Assembly (NCBI GenBank): GCA_945889495.1
Contig: CAMDBU010000014.1
Coordinates: 1-61,140, forward strand
Origin: Syntrophobacter sp. SbD2
GTDB taxonomy: Bacteria > Desulfobacterota > Binatia > UBA9968
Reading direction: 5' to 3'
Length of the DNA stretch: 61,140 nt
The notes beneath the pieces were generated by a model. The model was not told where the DNA came from. It saw nothing but the letters and a program-made list of their open reading frames with translations, and searched no databases. The translations under genes were made by a program, and so were the position numbers. Each line of letters opens with the position of its first letter. Position 1 is the stretch's first letter. This document shows, piece by piece, positions 49,207 to 57,965 of this stretch.

Positions 49207-50012
49207 GAAATATCTCCCGCAAAGGCGCGAAGGCGCTAAGTTCGGAGATTGGGTTAATGGGATTTTCGTTGTTGGGTGTCTTAAACTTTGCGGCTTTGCG
49301 GCTTGGCGAGATAAAGTCCGAATCCGGAAAAGATTATTTTCTCGCAAAGGCGCAAAGACGCCAAGGTTCGGAGAGATAGATAATGGGTTTTTTCGTTGTT
49401 TGTCTTTTTAAACTTTGCGGCTTGGCGCCTTGGCGAGATAAAATCCGAATCCGGAGAAGAGTATTTTCTCGCAAAGGCGCTAAGTTCGGAGAATTCAGAT
49501 AATGGGTTCTTAGGCTTCTTAAACTTTGCGTCTTGGCGCCTTGGCGAGAGATAAATCCGAATCCGGAAAGAGACAATACTCTAGCAAAGGCGCAAAGACG
49601 CGAAGGTAAGAATAAATTGTCATTTCGACCGAAGGGAGACATTTTTTGAGATCCCTCGCATCGGCTCGGGATGACGGGCACGCCCGTCACTTTGCGGCTT
49701 GGCGCCTTGGCGAGATAAAATCCGAATCCGGAGAAGAGTATTTTCTCGCAAAGACGCAAAGGCGCTAAGTTCGGAAGAGAGAGATTCACCGCAGAGGCAC
49801 GGAGAACGCGGAGATGGAGTATCTCCCGATCAAATTGTTCTCTCTGCGTCTCAGCGGTGCAAACTCCGAATTCTCTTACACCGATTGTCCGCGAAGGGCG
49901 CCAAGTTCGGAGGGATCGTTTATGGATTCTCTTTGTTAAGAATTCAAACTTAGCGCCTTTGCGGGAGATAAATCCGAATCCATAATAGGATGCCTTTGCG
50001 GGAGAGTCTCTT
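49207..50012. repeat. Tract of CGCAAAGGCGC-type dispersed repeats
   Basis: This 806-base gene-free tract holds at least six repeats of CTCGCAAAGGCGCAAAGACG or its variants (near 49211, 49339, 49467, 49582, 49745, 49890) alternating with the opposite arm TTTGCGGCTTGGCGCCTTGG and the spacer AATCCGAATCCGGA. Spacing is irregular (about 110-250 bases). Two other families are embedded: a GTCATTTCGACC...GGGATGAC palindrome (49619-49675) and a CACCGCAGAGGCACGGAG / CTCTGCGTCTCAGCGGTG pair (49785-49861). An open frame crosses it on the minus strand but is repeat translation. Confidence 0.8.
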
Positions 50013-50381
50013 ATGGCCGAGAAAAAGATACTGCTGGTGGAAGACAATCCGGTGAATCGGCGGCTGGCGATTTTTCTCTTGCGTTCGCAGGGGTATCAGG
50101 TGCGCGAGGCGACTAGCGCGCTGGAGGCCTTCGAGATTCTCAAGAGCGAGTCGTTCGATCTCATCGTCATGGACATCCAGCTGCCGGGCATGGATGGGCT
50201 AGAAGCGACGACCAAGCTGCGCGGCGAGCCGGCGACGGCAGCCATCCCGGTGATCGCGGTGACATCCTACGCCATGTCCGGCGACCGCGACAAAGCGCTG
50301 GCCGCCGGCTGCAGCGGCTACGTCACCAAGCCGATCGACAAGACGATCTTCCTCGCCGAGATCGGCCGGCATCTAAAGTGA
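50013..50381 (+). CDS. Single-domain response regulator (CheY/DivK-type)
   Basis: 122 residues, one receiver domain and no output domain. Key residues: acidic pair Glu10-Asp11, phospho-acceptor Asp54 in IVMDIQLPGMDG, Thr/Ser in AVTSYAM and Lys in VTKPID. Such proteins act by protein binding or as phosphate relays. It lies between the kinase and the NtrC-type gene, separated from each by repeat tracts. Confidence 0.93.
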   Translation: MAEKKILLVEDNPVNRRLAIFLLRSQGYQVREATSALEAFEILKSESFDLIVMDIQLPGMDGLEATTKLRGEPATAAIPVIAVTSYAMSGDRDKALAAGCSGYVTKPIDKTIFLAEIGRHLK

Positions 50382-50389
50382 AAATCATC

Positions 50390-50660
50390 TTCGGATATTC
50401 CTCCCGCAAAGGCGTTCAGGATCGGAGAAGATTTATCTCCCGCAAAGGCGCAAAGGCGCTAAGGGGTTGGGAGAATTGAAGAATAGAATTGTCTTTGCGA
50501 ACTTGGCGAGCTTGGCGCGAGAAAATCCTAGTCCTAGAAAGAATGACTCGCGCAAAGCTCGCCAAGGACGCTAAGGTTCGGATGCATCGGTAATGGATAT
50601 TCTTGGTTAAGTCTTTTTAAACTTTGCGTCTTTGCGCCTTTGCGGGAGATATTCCGAGTT
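50390..50660. repeat. Second CGCAAAGGCGC repeat tract
   Basis: Repeats CTCCCGCAAAGGCG (near 50400), CCCGCAAAGGCGCAAAGGCG (near 50437), the opposite arm GAACTTGGCGAGCTTGGCGC (near 50499), CGCGCAAAGCTCGCCAAGGA (near 50550) and TTTGCGTCTTTGCGCCTTTG (near 50624). It fills the gap between the single receiver and the NtrC-type gene. No gene is seen. Confidence 0.75.
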
Positions 50661-50680
50661 CCGACTGGAGTGAAACATCT

Positions 50681-52059
50681 GTGAATCCCAATAGGATGAC
50701 AACTGGCGCGCGCGTGCTGATCGTCGACGATGACGCGCCGGCGCGGCGGTTGTTGCAGGTGCGCTTGCGGGCGATGGGCTGCGAGGTGGCTTTGGCCGGC
50801 GATGGCGAGGAGGCGATGGCGAGGAGGCGCTGGCGCAGATCAAGAAGCATGAGCCGGCGCTGATGTTGTTGGACTTGCAGATGCCCAAGATGGGCGGCAT
50901 CGAGGTGCTGCGCCATTTGCGCGCCGTCGGAGCAAACTTTCCCGTCGTGGTCATCACCGCCCATGGTTCCATCCAAACCGCTGTCGAGGCGATGAAAGAG
51001 GGCGCTTACGATTTCATCACCAAGCCGCTCGACGCCAATCACTTCGATATCGTCGTGCGCAAGGCGCTCGACAGCGAGGCGCTCAAACGCAGCTGGCAAC
51101 TGCTGGCGGCCGAAACCGATAGCCGCCACCGGTTGATCGCCGGCGAGAGTAAAGCGATGCGCGACGCGGTCGACATGGCGCGCAAGGCGGCGGCGAGCAG
51201 CGCCACTGTGTTGCTCCTCGGCGAAAGCGGCACGGGCAAGGAAATCTTCGCGCGGGCGATTCACAACTGGAGCGAGCGCCACGGCCAGCCCTTCGTCGCG
51301 ATCAACTGCGTCGGCTTGTCGAAGGAACTCTTGGAAAGCGAACTGTTCGGCCACGAGAAGGGCGCGTTTACCGGCGCCGACCAGCTCAAGAAAGGCAAGA
51401 TGGAGATGGCCAACGGCGGCACGGTGTTCCTCGACGAGATCGGCGATATGTCGGCGGAGCTACAAACCAAGCTGTTGCGCTTTCTCCAGGAGCGCGAATT
51501 CGACCGGGTCGGCGGCCGCGAGCCGATCCGCGTCGACGTGCGCATCGTCGCCGCGACCAATCGTGATCTGGAGAGCGCCATCAAAGAAAACCGCTTCCGC
51601 GAAGATCTTTACCATCGCCTCAATGTCATCCCGATTATCCTGCCGCCGTTGCGTGAACGCGCCGAGGACGTTCCGGCTTTAGCCGAACACTTCCTGCGCC
51701 GCTTCGCCGCCGAGTCGAAAAAGCATTTCGTCACTGTCGCTAACGACGCCTTGGCCCAACTGAAAGCTTATCCCTGGCCGGGAAATGTCCGCGAGCTCGC
51801 CAACGTGATCGAGCGCGCGGTAGTCTTGGGTAATGGTTCGACGTTGACCGTTAACGATCTACCCAACCGTATTGCCGCCGCGACACCGCTTACTCGGAAC
51901 GACAACCTCAGCTACCGCGAAGCGATGGAGTCGACGCGGCGCGCCATAGTCGCCCAAGCGCTGGCGCAAGCACACGGCAACCGCACCGCGGCGGCCAAGG
52001 CGCTGGGGCTGCACGAGAAATATTTCCTGCGCATGATCAAGACGCTGGGCATAAAGTAA
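50681..52059 (+). pseudogene. NtrC-family sigma-54 activator, receiver split by a 14-bp duplication
   Basis: The first frame gives RVLIVDDDAPARRLLQVRLR to a stop at 50861-50863; the second, from an ATG at 50863, gives LLDLQMPKMGGIEVLRHLR and a full AAA+ activator (Walker A GESGTGKE, GAFTGA, GGTVFLDEIGDM) and a C-terminal helix-turn-helix (NRTAAAKALGL). GATGGCGAGGAGGC is present twice in tandem (50801-50828). Removing one copy restores AGDGEEALAQIKKHEP and joins the frames. Stop and restart overlap as TGATG, so coupled translation of two halves is possible. The second part keeps the phospho-acceptor Asp and all activator motifs. Start of the first part is a GTG at 50681 or ATG at 50696. Confidence 0.85.
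50801..50828 (+). repeat. 14-bp tandem duplication causing a frameshift
   Basis: Two exact copies of GATGGCGAGGAGGC, 50801-50814 and 50815-50828. The extra 14 bases shift the NtrC receiver frame. The copies are perfect, so the event is recent or an assembly artefact. Confidence 0.92.
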
Positions 52060-52206
52060 GCGCTTATCGAATTTCACTCGCGGTTGGTGGTATTACAAGC
52101 GAACCATGGTTTCGAAAGCGAATGGGTTTTTATCTACAGGTGAGGTTTTTGAAGAAACTCCATTCCCTCGACACCGTCCACATCATCGAAGGCAAGGCGT
52201 GAAACC

Positions 52207-53433
52207 ATGAAGAAGCTCCCGACCAAGAAGCCCGATGCCGCCCGTCCTCCCGCTTACACCGGCTTGATCGGCGGCATCGGCGAACTGCTCGAAACCGCAC
52301 GCCACGCCACCGCGCGCGTCGTCAATTCGCTGATGACGGCCACTTATTGGGAAGTCGGCCGCCGCATCGTCGAGTTCGAGCAGGGCGGCAAGAAGCGGGC
52401 AGGGTATGGCGAGGAGTTGCTAAGTCGACTGGCGGAGGATTTGACTGCGCGGTTTGGGCGGGGGTTTTCCGCGCCCAACCTGCACAAGTTCAAGCAGCTC
52501 TATCTTGCCTACCTGCCGGGGCACATTTTATCGACACTGTCGATAAAATTGCCGACGGCAAAAAGTCCGACACTGTCGAGCGTTTCCACCGACCGGGAGA
52601 TTCTATCGACAGTGCCGATAGAATTGGCGGCGCTGCCAATTGTGCAGACGGCGTCTGCGAAATCCGCGACAGCGTCGCGGATTTTGACCCTTGGCGATGT
52701 CGCCAAAGCCTTCCCGCTCCCGTGGTCTCATTACGTTCGCCTTTTGTCTGCTCGGTCGCCCGAGGCTCGCGCTTTCTACCACACCGAAGCCCTGCGCGGC
52801 GGCTGGAGCGTGCGCCAACTGGACCGGCAGATCAACTCGCTCTTCTACGAGCGCACCGCCTTTTCCAAAAACAAAACCGCTATGCTCCGAAAAGGTGCGA
52901 AGCCGCAAACGGGTGACGCGCTTACCGCTGAGGAGGCGATTCGTGATCCGCTGGTGTTGGAGTTTCTCAACCTACGCGACGAATACTCGGAGACTGAGCT
53001 AGAGGACGCCCTGATCCATCATCTCGAATCTTTCCTGCTCGAACTCGGCAGCGACTTCGCTTTCGTGGGCCGTCAGCGGCGGCTGCGGATCGATGATGAG
53101 TGGTATCGTGTGGACTTGCTCTTTTTTCATCGTCGCCTGCGCTGTCTCATCATCGTTGACCTCAAGCTGGGTAAGCTTACCCACGCCGACGCGGGTCAGA
53201 TGCACTTGTATCTGAGCTACGCCAAAGAGCACTGGGCGCATCCTGACGAAAACCCACCCGTGGGACTCATCCTCTGCTCCAGCGCCGGGGAAAACCTGGT
53301 CCGCTACACCCTTGATACCCTGCCCAGCAAAGTTCTCGCCCGCGAATATAAGCTGGCTCTTCCGGACGAGAAACGACTAGCGCGGGAACTAGCCCAGGCG
53401 CGCAAGCAAATCGAGGCGCGACCGAGGCGATGA
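52207..53433 (+). CDS. YhcG-type PDDEXK nuclease (DUF1016)
   Basis: 408 residues. The N-terminal DUF1016 domain (about 15-110: VNSLMTATYWEVGRRIVEFEQ, GYGEELLSRLAEDLTARFGRG) is followed by a variable linker (about 108-162) and the C-terminal region (WSHYVRLLSARSPEARAFY, LRGGWSVRQLDRQINSLFYERTA) ending with the PDDEXK nuclease core (DDEWYRVDLLFFHRRL...LIIVDLKLGKL). E. coli YhcG and relatives are tied to DNA-repair or phage-defence contexts, but the substrate is uncertain. The linker is built from five nucleotide palindromes (52525-52684). No restriction or defence partner adjoins it. Confidence 0.9.
   Translation: MKKLPTKKPDAARPPAYTGLIGGIGELLETARHATARVVNSLMTATYWEVGRRIVEFEQGGKKRAGYGEELLSRLAEDLTARFGRGFSAPNLHKFKQLYLAYLPGHILSTLSIKLPTAKSPTLSSVSTDREILSTVPIELAALPIVQTASAKSATASRILTLGDVAKAFPLPWSHYVRLLSARSPEARAFYHTEALRGGWSVRQLDRQINSLFYERTAFSKNKTAMLRKGAKPQTGDALTAEEAIRDPLVLEFLNLRDEYSETELEDALIHHLESFLLELGSDFAFVGRQRRLRIDDEWYRVDLLFFHRRLRCLIIVDLKLGKLTHADAGQMHLYLSYAKEHWAHPDENPPVGLILCSSAGENLVRYTLDTLPSKVLAREYKLALPDEKRLARELAQARKQIEARPRR
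52525..52684. repeat. Five palindromes in the nuclease linker
   Basis: In frame: ATTTTATCGACA-C-TGTCGATAAAAT (52525-52549); a short CGACA-C-TGTCG at 52568-52578; TTCTATCGACA-G-TGCCGATAGAA (52601-52623, one mismatch); GCAGACG-G-CGTCTGC (52644-52658); AAATCCGCGAC-AGC-GTCGCGGATTT (52660-52684). They encode ILSTLSIKL, EILSTVPIEL and similar units. Confidence 0.8.
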
Positions 53434-53457
53434 GCTTGGTGTTGTGTCGAAAATATT

Positions 53458-53898
53458 TTAAACCGCACCCCAGCTGACGATCCGTTTCGGCGTGATGACG
53501 ATCATCGGCCGCTGGTGGATCGCCATCGCGCGATACTGAGGATGCTTGCGGCGGAGAAGATTGACGGCGTGGCGATGTTTCTCGCCGCTTTGGAGAATGC
53601 GCGCCTTACCGAAGACTAGGACATAGGCGAGCTTGCGCCAGTCTTCGTCGTAACGATCGATGACCAAAGACACTTGGGGATTGTCACGGATGTTCTTCAG
53701 CCGTTTTAACTTGCTCGGCGCGGTGTGTTTGGGTTTCTCGTCGATGGGCGAATAGAAATACTTGCCGTCGAAGACGAAGCAGATCGGGATGACATGGGGC
53801 TGGCCGGATTTATCTGATGTCGCCAGGTGGGCGGTGCGGGCGGAGCGGAGAAGGCGCGAGGCACGAGGCGTGAGGCGCGAATTCGGATTCTTGCTCAT
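53458..53898 (-). CDS. PPOX-class (pyridoxamine-phosphate-oxidase-fold) protein
   Basis: 146 residues of the split-barrel flavin/F420-binding family: ARTAHLATSDKSGQPHVIPICFVFDGKYFY, DNPQVSLVIDRYDEDWRKLAYVLVFGKARI and HPQYRAM. The pattern is closest to PPOX-class F420-dependent proteins, whose substrates are usually unknown. The first 16 residues or so (SKNPNSRLTPRASR) are encoded by a palindromic repeat, and the ATG is in its loop, so the native N-terminus may have been replaced. Confidence 0.82.
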   Translation of the reverse strand: MSKNPNSRLTPRASRLLRSARTAHLATSDKSGQPHVIPICFVFDGKYFYSPIDEKPKHTAPSKLKRLKNIRDNPQVSLVIDRYDEDWRKLAYVLVFGKARILQSGEKHRHAVNLLRRKHPQYRAMAIHQRPMIVITPKRIVSWGAV

Positions 53899-53925
53899 GC
53901 CTCAAGCCTCGCGCCTCATGCCTTC
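53850..53925. repeat. GGCGCGAGGC palindromic repeat between converging ends
   Basis: Left arm 53850-53876 and right arm 53899-53925 are imperfect complements (about 23 of 27 positions) made of GAGGC/GCCTC units. The start codon of the PPOX gene sits in the loop and its first codons in the left arm. A dispersed repeat, not a terminator (no T run). Confidence 0.7.
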
Positions 53926-53926
53926 T

Positions 53927-54919
53927 TCAGATTTTGAACTCTCCCACCACATTGGGGGCGAAGATTTCTTCGACGGTGACTTTGCGGGCGAGCAGACCCT
54001 GGTCGCCCATGTAGCGGATTAAATTTTCCAGCAGGTGGCGGTTGGTTTCGACACCGTAAGGCCACCAGTCGGGGCCGAAGATTTCGCGCATCTGTTCGCG
54101 TTCCCAGGGCAGCCAGGGGAGCGTGCAGGCCATGGTGTTCGATATGTGCATGTTCTTGATCGCCAGGTCTTTGGCTTCGCAGAAGGCTTTGTACAGGCTG
54201 CGGGCGATCCATTGGTTTTTTTCGTAGACTTCTTTTTTGATCACCAGCACATGCATGATCGGAAAGATTTTTGTCCGCTTATAATAATCGATCTCGACGT
54301 CCTTGTAGTTGGGGAACAAGCGCTTCACCTTGGGGTTGCCTTTGACGAAGGATGACGGCGCCCGTGCCGAGATCAACACGTCGATCTCGCCGCTCTCCAA
54401 CATTCCATTTAAAGTCTTGTCGTCGGCGATGGGATCGAGTTTGATCTCCGGCGGTAGGGTGAGTTTCACCCGCTCTTTTCTGCCGGCTTCTTCCTGGCCG
54501 CCGGTGAACCAGTGCATGTCGGCGGTCTTGACGCCGTAGTCGTCGGCGAGAAAGCCGCGAATCCACACGGCGGCGGTGATCGAGTACTCGGGCGCGCCGA
54601 CTTTTTTGCCTTTGAAGTCCGCCGCGGTCTTGATGCCCGAGTCGGTGTTGATGAAGACGCAGGAGTGGCGGAAATAGCGCGACGGGAAAATTGGGACGGC
54701 GACGAAGGGCGAATTGCCGCGGCTGATCATGGTGACATGATTGGACAAGGACATTTCCGAGACATCGAACTCCTGATGATGGCCCATGCGCCAGAAAATC
54801 TCTTCGGCCTCCAGCGGCACATAGTTGATACGAATGCCCTCGGCCTGCACGTCGCCGGTGCGCAGCGCCATGGTGCGGTCGTAGTTGCCGCAGCCGACGG
54901 TCAAAAATAATTTCTCCAC
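53927..54919 (-). CDS. 4,5-dihydroxyphthalate decarboxylase-like / binding-fold protein
   Basis: 330 residues, homologous to 35173-36138: LTVGCGNYDRTMAL, FDVSEMSLSNHVTMISRG, FPSRYFRHSCVFINTDSGI, DVLISARAPSSF and IFPIMHVLVIK. No signal peptide. The start is a GTG at 54919 supported by AGAAGGAGA just upstream. It follows an iron-type permease gene, so it may serve as a second binding component or as a metabolic enzyme. Confidence 0.82.
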   Translation of the reverse strand: MEKLFLTVGCGNYDRTMALRTGDVQAEGIRINYVPLEAEEIFWRMGHHQEFDVSEMSLSNHVTMISRGNSPFVAVPIFPSRYFRHSCVFINTDSGIKTAADFKGKKVGAPEYSITAAVWIRGFLADDYGVKTADMHWFTGGQEEAGRKERVKLTLPPEIKLDPIADDKTLNGMLESGEIDVLISARAPSSFVKGNPKVKRLFPNYKDVEIDYYKRTKIFPIMHVLVIKKEVYEKNQWIARSLYKAFCEAKDLAIKNMHISNTMACTLPWLPWEREQMREIFGPDWWPYGVETNRHLLENLIRYMGDQGLLARKVTVEEIFAPNVVGEFKI

Positions 54920-55006
54920 AAGAATTCTCCTTCTAAGTTCGTTGACGGACTTCTATTCGGGTCCTACGGATCCGAAATTATCAATTCTCCATTCTCCATT
55001 TTCAAT

Positions 55007-56764
55007 TTACTTGGTGTCCCAGCGCGAGTAGCGCTGCGCGACGGCGATCAAGATCACCGAGATCAAGGAAATCACCAAGCCGATGGCGGCGACCCGGCCG
55101 CGCATGCCGTCGAGATAGAGAAAATAGAGCAGCGGCCCCAACGGTTCGGCGCCCGGGCTGTATAGAAACAAAGTCGCGCTGAACTCGCGCATGAAGATCG
55201 TCACGAGAATAATCCAGCCGGCCATGACGCCGGGGCGCATCATTGGAATCAGGATGCGCCGGAAAGTGGTCAAGAAGCCGGCGCCGCAGACGATGGAGGC
55301 TTCTTCCAATTCCTTATGCACTTGAATGATCGTGCTGCTGACGGCGCGCAGACCGTAGGGCAAGAAGCGGGTGACGTAAGCGATCAGGATGATCCAAACG
55401 GTGGCGTACACAGGAATCGGAAAGTCGACATAGGCCCAGAGCAGGCCCAACGCCATCGCCGTGCCGGGAAACGCCCAGGGAATGAATACCAATCCTTCGA
55501 TCAAACCGCGCGCCGCTAATTTCGTCCGCACGGTGATATAGGCGGCCAGAGACGCCAGAGTCATGCACAAGGTCGCGCCGACCAGGGAGAGGAACAGGCT
55601 ATTCAAAAACGCTTTATGCACCCGCGGCGTCGCCCAGACATATTGAAAATGGGACAGCGTCAGATTCTGCCAGGTCTGCCAAGTGGGCACATGGTAATAG
55701 GGCAGGATCGCCACCAGCGACAGAACTAAGATCGGCAGCACCACCAGCATGACGAGCAACAAGAAGGCGACGCCCGAGGCGACATAGCGCCAGGGGCCGA
55801 GCTCGATCTGATGGGGTCGAAAGCCCTTGCCGGTGACAGTGGAAAACGATTCCACTTGGGAAGTAAAGCGGCGATAGAGATAGACGAACACCAGCGCGAT
55901 GGCGAGGATGCCGACGCCGTAGGTAGCGGCCAAATTGTGATTGGTCGGAAACGAGCCGAGCGCTTCGCGCCAGATTTTCGTCGTGAAAACTTCAATGCGC
56001 GCCGGCAAAGCGATAATCGCCGGGGTGTCGAAACTTTCGATGGCGCGGACGAAGTTCAACGTGCCGGCGGCGAGGATCGCCGGGCGGATCAATGGAAAGG
56101 TGATGCGGCGCATGACGCCGAATTCGCCCGAACCCAGGGTCTTCGCCGACTCTTCCAAGGACGGGTCCATGCTTTTCATCGCCGCGGCGACGATCAGGAA
56201 AGCCAGCGGCGTCAGGATCAGCGCTTCGACGTAAATCAAACCGGCCATGGAGTAGATGTTGAACGGCCCCTTCTCCATGCCGAAAATTTTCACGAACAGG
56301 CCATTGATCAGACCGTTGCTCGGATTGAGCAGCATGACCCAGGAGATCGAGACCAATATCGGCGGCAGGATATTCGGAATGATCGCGGTCAGTTCGAACA
56401 AACGGCGAAACGGCGCGTCGGTGCGAATGGTGATCCAGGCCAGCGCGAGGGCGAAGAGCACCGACAGCCCGGAGGAGCCGATGCCGAAGATAAACGAGTT
56501 GAGCATCAGCGAATAGGCTTCCGGATCGCTGTAGGCGCGCACGTAATTGTCCAGCGTAAATTTACCCGGCAAGCCCAGCGGCGCGTCGGTCAAACTGCCA
56601 TAGAATAAAAAGTAAGTAGGATAGAGACTGAGAAAAGCGATGATGCTGCCGACGATGAGAAACACCCAGCTCACCGGTTGGCTCAAGAATGCGCCCACTC
56701 GCGAGCGGCTCCAGGCGGAAGTGAGCGGCTCGGGCGGGTTAGGAGTAGTTTCAGGAATCGACAC
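55007..56764 (-). CDS. ABC transporter permease, fused double permease (ferric/thiamine-type)
   Basis: 585 residues with two homologous six-helix permease halves, each with an EAA loop (EESAKTLGSGEFGVMRRI around 200 and EEASIVCGAGFLTTFRRI around 490). This arrangement is that of FbpB/ThiP-type permeases. It starts 11 bases after the binding-protein gene at 56776 on the same strand, so the two form a transporter pair. No cognate ATPase (FbpC-type) is in the window. Confidence 0.92.
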   Translation of the reverse strand: MSIPETTPNPPEPLTSAWSRSRVGAFLSQPVSWVFLIVGSIIAFLSLYPTYFLFYGSLTDAPLGLPGKFTLDNYVRAYSDPEAYSLMLNSFIFGIGSSGLSVLFALALAWITIRTDAPFRRLFELTAIIPNILPPILVSISWVMLLNPSNGLINGLFVKIFGMEKGPFNIYSMAGLIYVEALILTPLAFLIVAAAMKSMDPSLEESAKTLGSGEFGVMRRITFPLIRPAILAAGTLNFVRAIESFDTPAIIALPARIEVFTTKIWREALGSFPTNHNLAATYGVGILAIALVFVYLYRRFTSQVESFSTVTGKGFRPHQIELGPWRYVASGVAFLLLVMLVVLPILVLSLVAILPYYHVPTWQTWQNLTLSHFQYVWATPRVHKAFLNSLFLSLVGATLCMTLASLAAYITVRTKLAARGLIEGLVFIPWAFPGTAMALGLLWAYVDFPIPVYATVWIILIAYVTRFLPYGLRAVSSTIIQVHKELEEASIVCGAGFLTTFRRILIPMMRPGVMAGWIILVTIFMREFSATLFLYSPGAEPLGPLLYFLYLDGMRGRVAAIGLVISLISVILIAVAQRYSRWDTK

Positions 56765-56775
56765 GGGTGGGATGC

Positions 56776-57783
56776 TCAGCGCAGAAAGATCTGCGTGTAC
56801 TCTTTTTTCTTCTCAGCGAACTCTTTGGTGCTCAAGTCGTCCATCTCGACGAAGCCGAGCTTGTCGGCGCCGGGCAGCGGCGGCAGGATGCCTTTGCGAT
56901 TGACGAACTCGCCGAGCTTCGACATCAGATTCATGCTCTCGTCGTCGAGGAAAAAGTCGATAAACGCTTTGCCGGCATTCAGGTGCGGCGCTTTGCTGGC
57001 CAGGGTGATGTAGCTGGCATCGCCGATCACCTTGGCGTCGCGCACGTAGTCCACCGGCGCGCCCTTTTTGGCGTCGATATAAGCGTACTTGATGTAAGTG
57101 ATGGCGATGGGGATTTCGCCGCTGGCGACCCGCTCGGCCGCGGGTAAGAGCGATTCCACCCACACCGGCTTATTGGCGGCGAGATCGCGCATGAATTTTT
57201 CGGCTTTCTCTTTGCCCATGATCTTATACAGGCTCGCCAGCCATTGAGTCGTGGTGGTGTGTTGGGTCGGGTCGGGCATGACGATCTTGCCTCTGTATTG
57301 CGGCTTGGCGAGATCTTCCAGGGTTTTGGGATATTCGTTGGGCTTCAACGCGGCTTTATTGTAAACCACGCCGACCACCACGTTGCGATAGCGCGGGCCG
57401 AGGTTCGGGTCGATGACTTCCTTGGGGAAATCGCTGTTGGTCGGCGAATCGTATTTCTGGAAGTAGCCGTCCTTTTGCATCAGCCGCATGACGTTGTCTG
57501 CGGCGACGATGGCGTCGGCGCCGTTTTTGCCGGCGCGAAACTCAGTCATGGCGCGGTCCATCACCTTGGTCGCCGAAGCGCGCCAATACTCGGCGTCGAG
57601 ACCGAACTTTTTCTTGAAGGCATGGATGATGGCGTCCATGGTGTCGCCTTCCAGCGAACCGTAGATCACCGCTTTGCCTTCCTTCTTGGCGGCGTCGAGC
57701 AGTTGCGCGCTCTGGCCGCGTGCCACGGACGCCGTGAGCGGCAGACTGAGCAACGCAACGAGCACGAGATAAACTGACGGCAT
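56776..57783 (-). CDS. Extracellular solute-binding protein (ferric-type SBP)
   Basis: 335 residues with a signal peptide (SVYLVLVALLSLPLTASVARG), QLLDAAKKEGKAVIYGS, KFGLDAEYWRASATKVMDR, GADAIVAADN, PQYRGKIVMPDP and late HLNAGKAFIDFFLDDESM. It is of the FbpA-like type but could bind organic ligands. The ATG at 57783 is preferred because AGGAG lies ahead at 57791-57795; a GTG 15 bases upstream is inside that site. It precedes the permease in an operon and is divergent from the hydantoinase. Confidence 0.92.
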   Translation of the reverse strand: MPSVYLVLVALLSLPLTASVARGQSAQLLDAAKKEGKAVIYGSLEGDTMDAIIHAFKKKFGLDAEYWRASATKVMDRAMTEFRAGKNGADAIVAADNVMRLMQKDGYFQKYDSPTNSDFPKEVIDPNLGPRYRNVVVGVVYNKAALKPNEYPKTLEDLAKPQYRGKIVMPDPTQHTTTTQWLASLYKIMGKEKAEKFMRDLAANKPVWVESLLPAAERVASGEIPIAITYIKYAYIDAKKGAPVDYVRDAKVIGDASYITLASKAPHLNAGKAFIDFFLDDESMNLMSKLGEFVNRKGILPPLPGADKLGFVEMDDLSTKEFAEKKKEYTQIFLR

Positions 57784-57900
57784 GAATTTTCTCCTCACTT
57801 ACCGCGGTCGCCGGTGGGCGAAGCGGAAGGATATTTTCAGATTTCACCTAGCGAGTCAAGTTAACTTTCGGCCCCAATGACGGTCCGGTTCGCTCGTAGA

Positions 57901-57929
57901 TTGACTCTGCCAAGCACGGATCATATAAA
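57901..57929 (+). promoter_or_regulatory. Sigma-70-type promoter for the hydantoinase gene
   Basis: TTGACT (57901-57906), 17-base spacer, TATAAA (57924-57929). Predicted start about 57936, about 30 bases before the ATG at 57966, which also has GGGAG. Confidence 0.62.
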
Positions 57930-57965
57930 GATTTTTCACGATAAGCGAAGGGAGAATTTAATTTC

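Noticed and set aside
49207-50012. CRISPR array
   Set aside because: Repeats are irregularly spaced, occur in both orientations and lack unique equal-length spacers; no cas genes.
49334-50047. 237-codon minus-strand gene across the repeat tract
   Set aside because: Its residues (FISRQGAKTQSL and similar) are translations of the dispersed CGCAAAGGCGC repeats.
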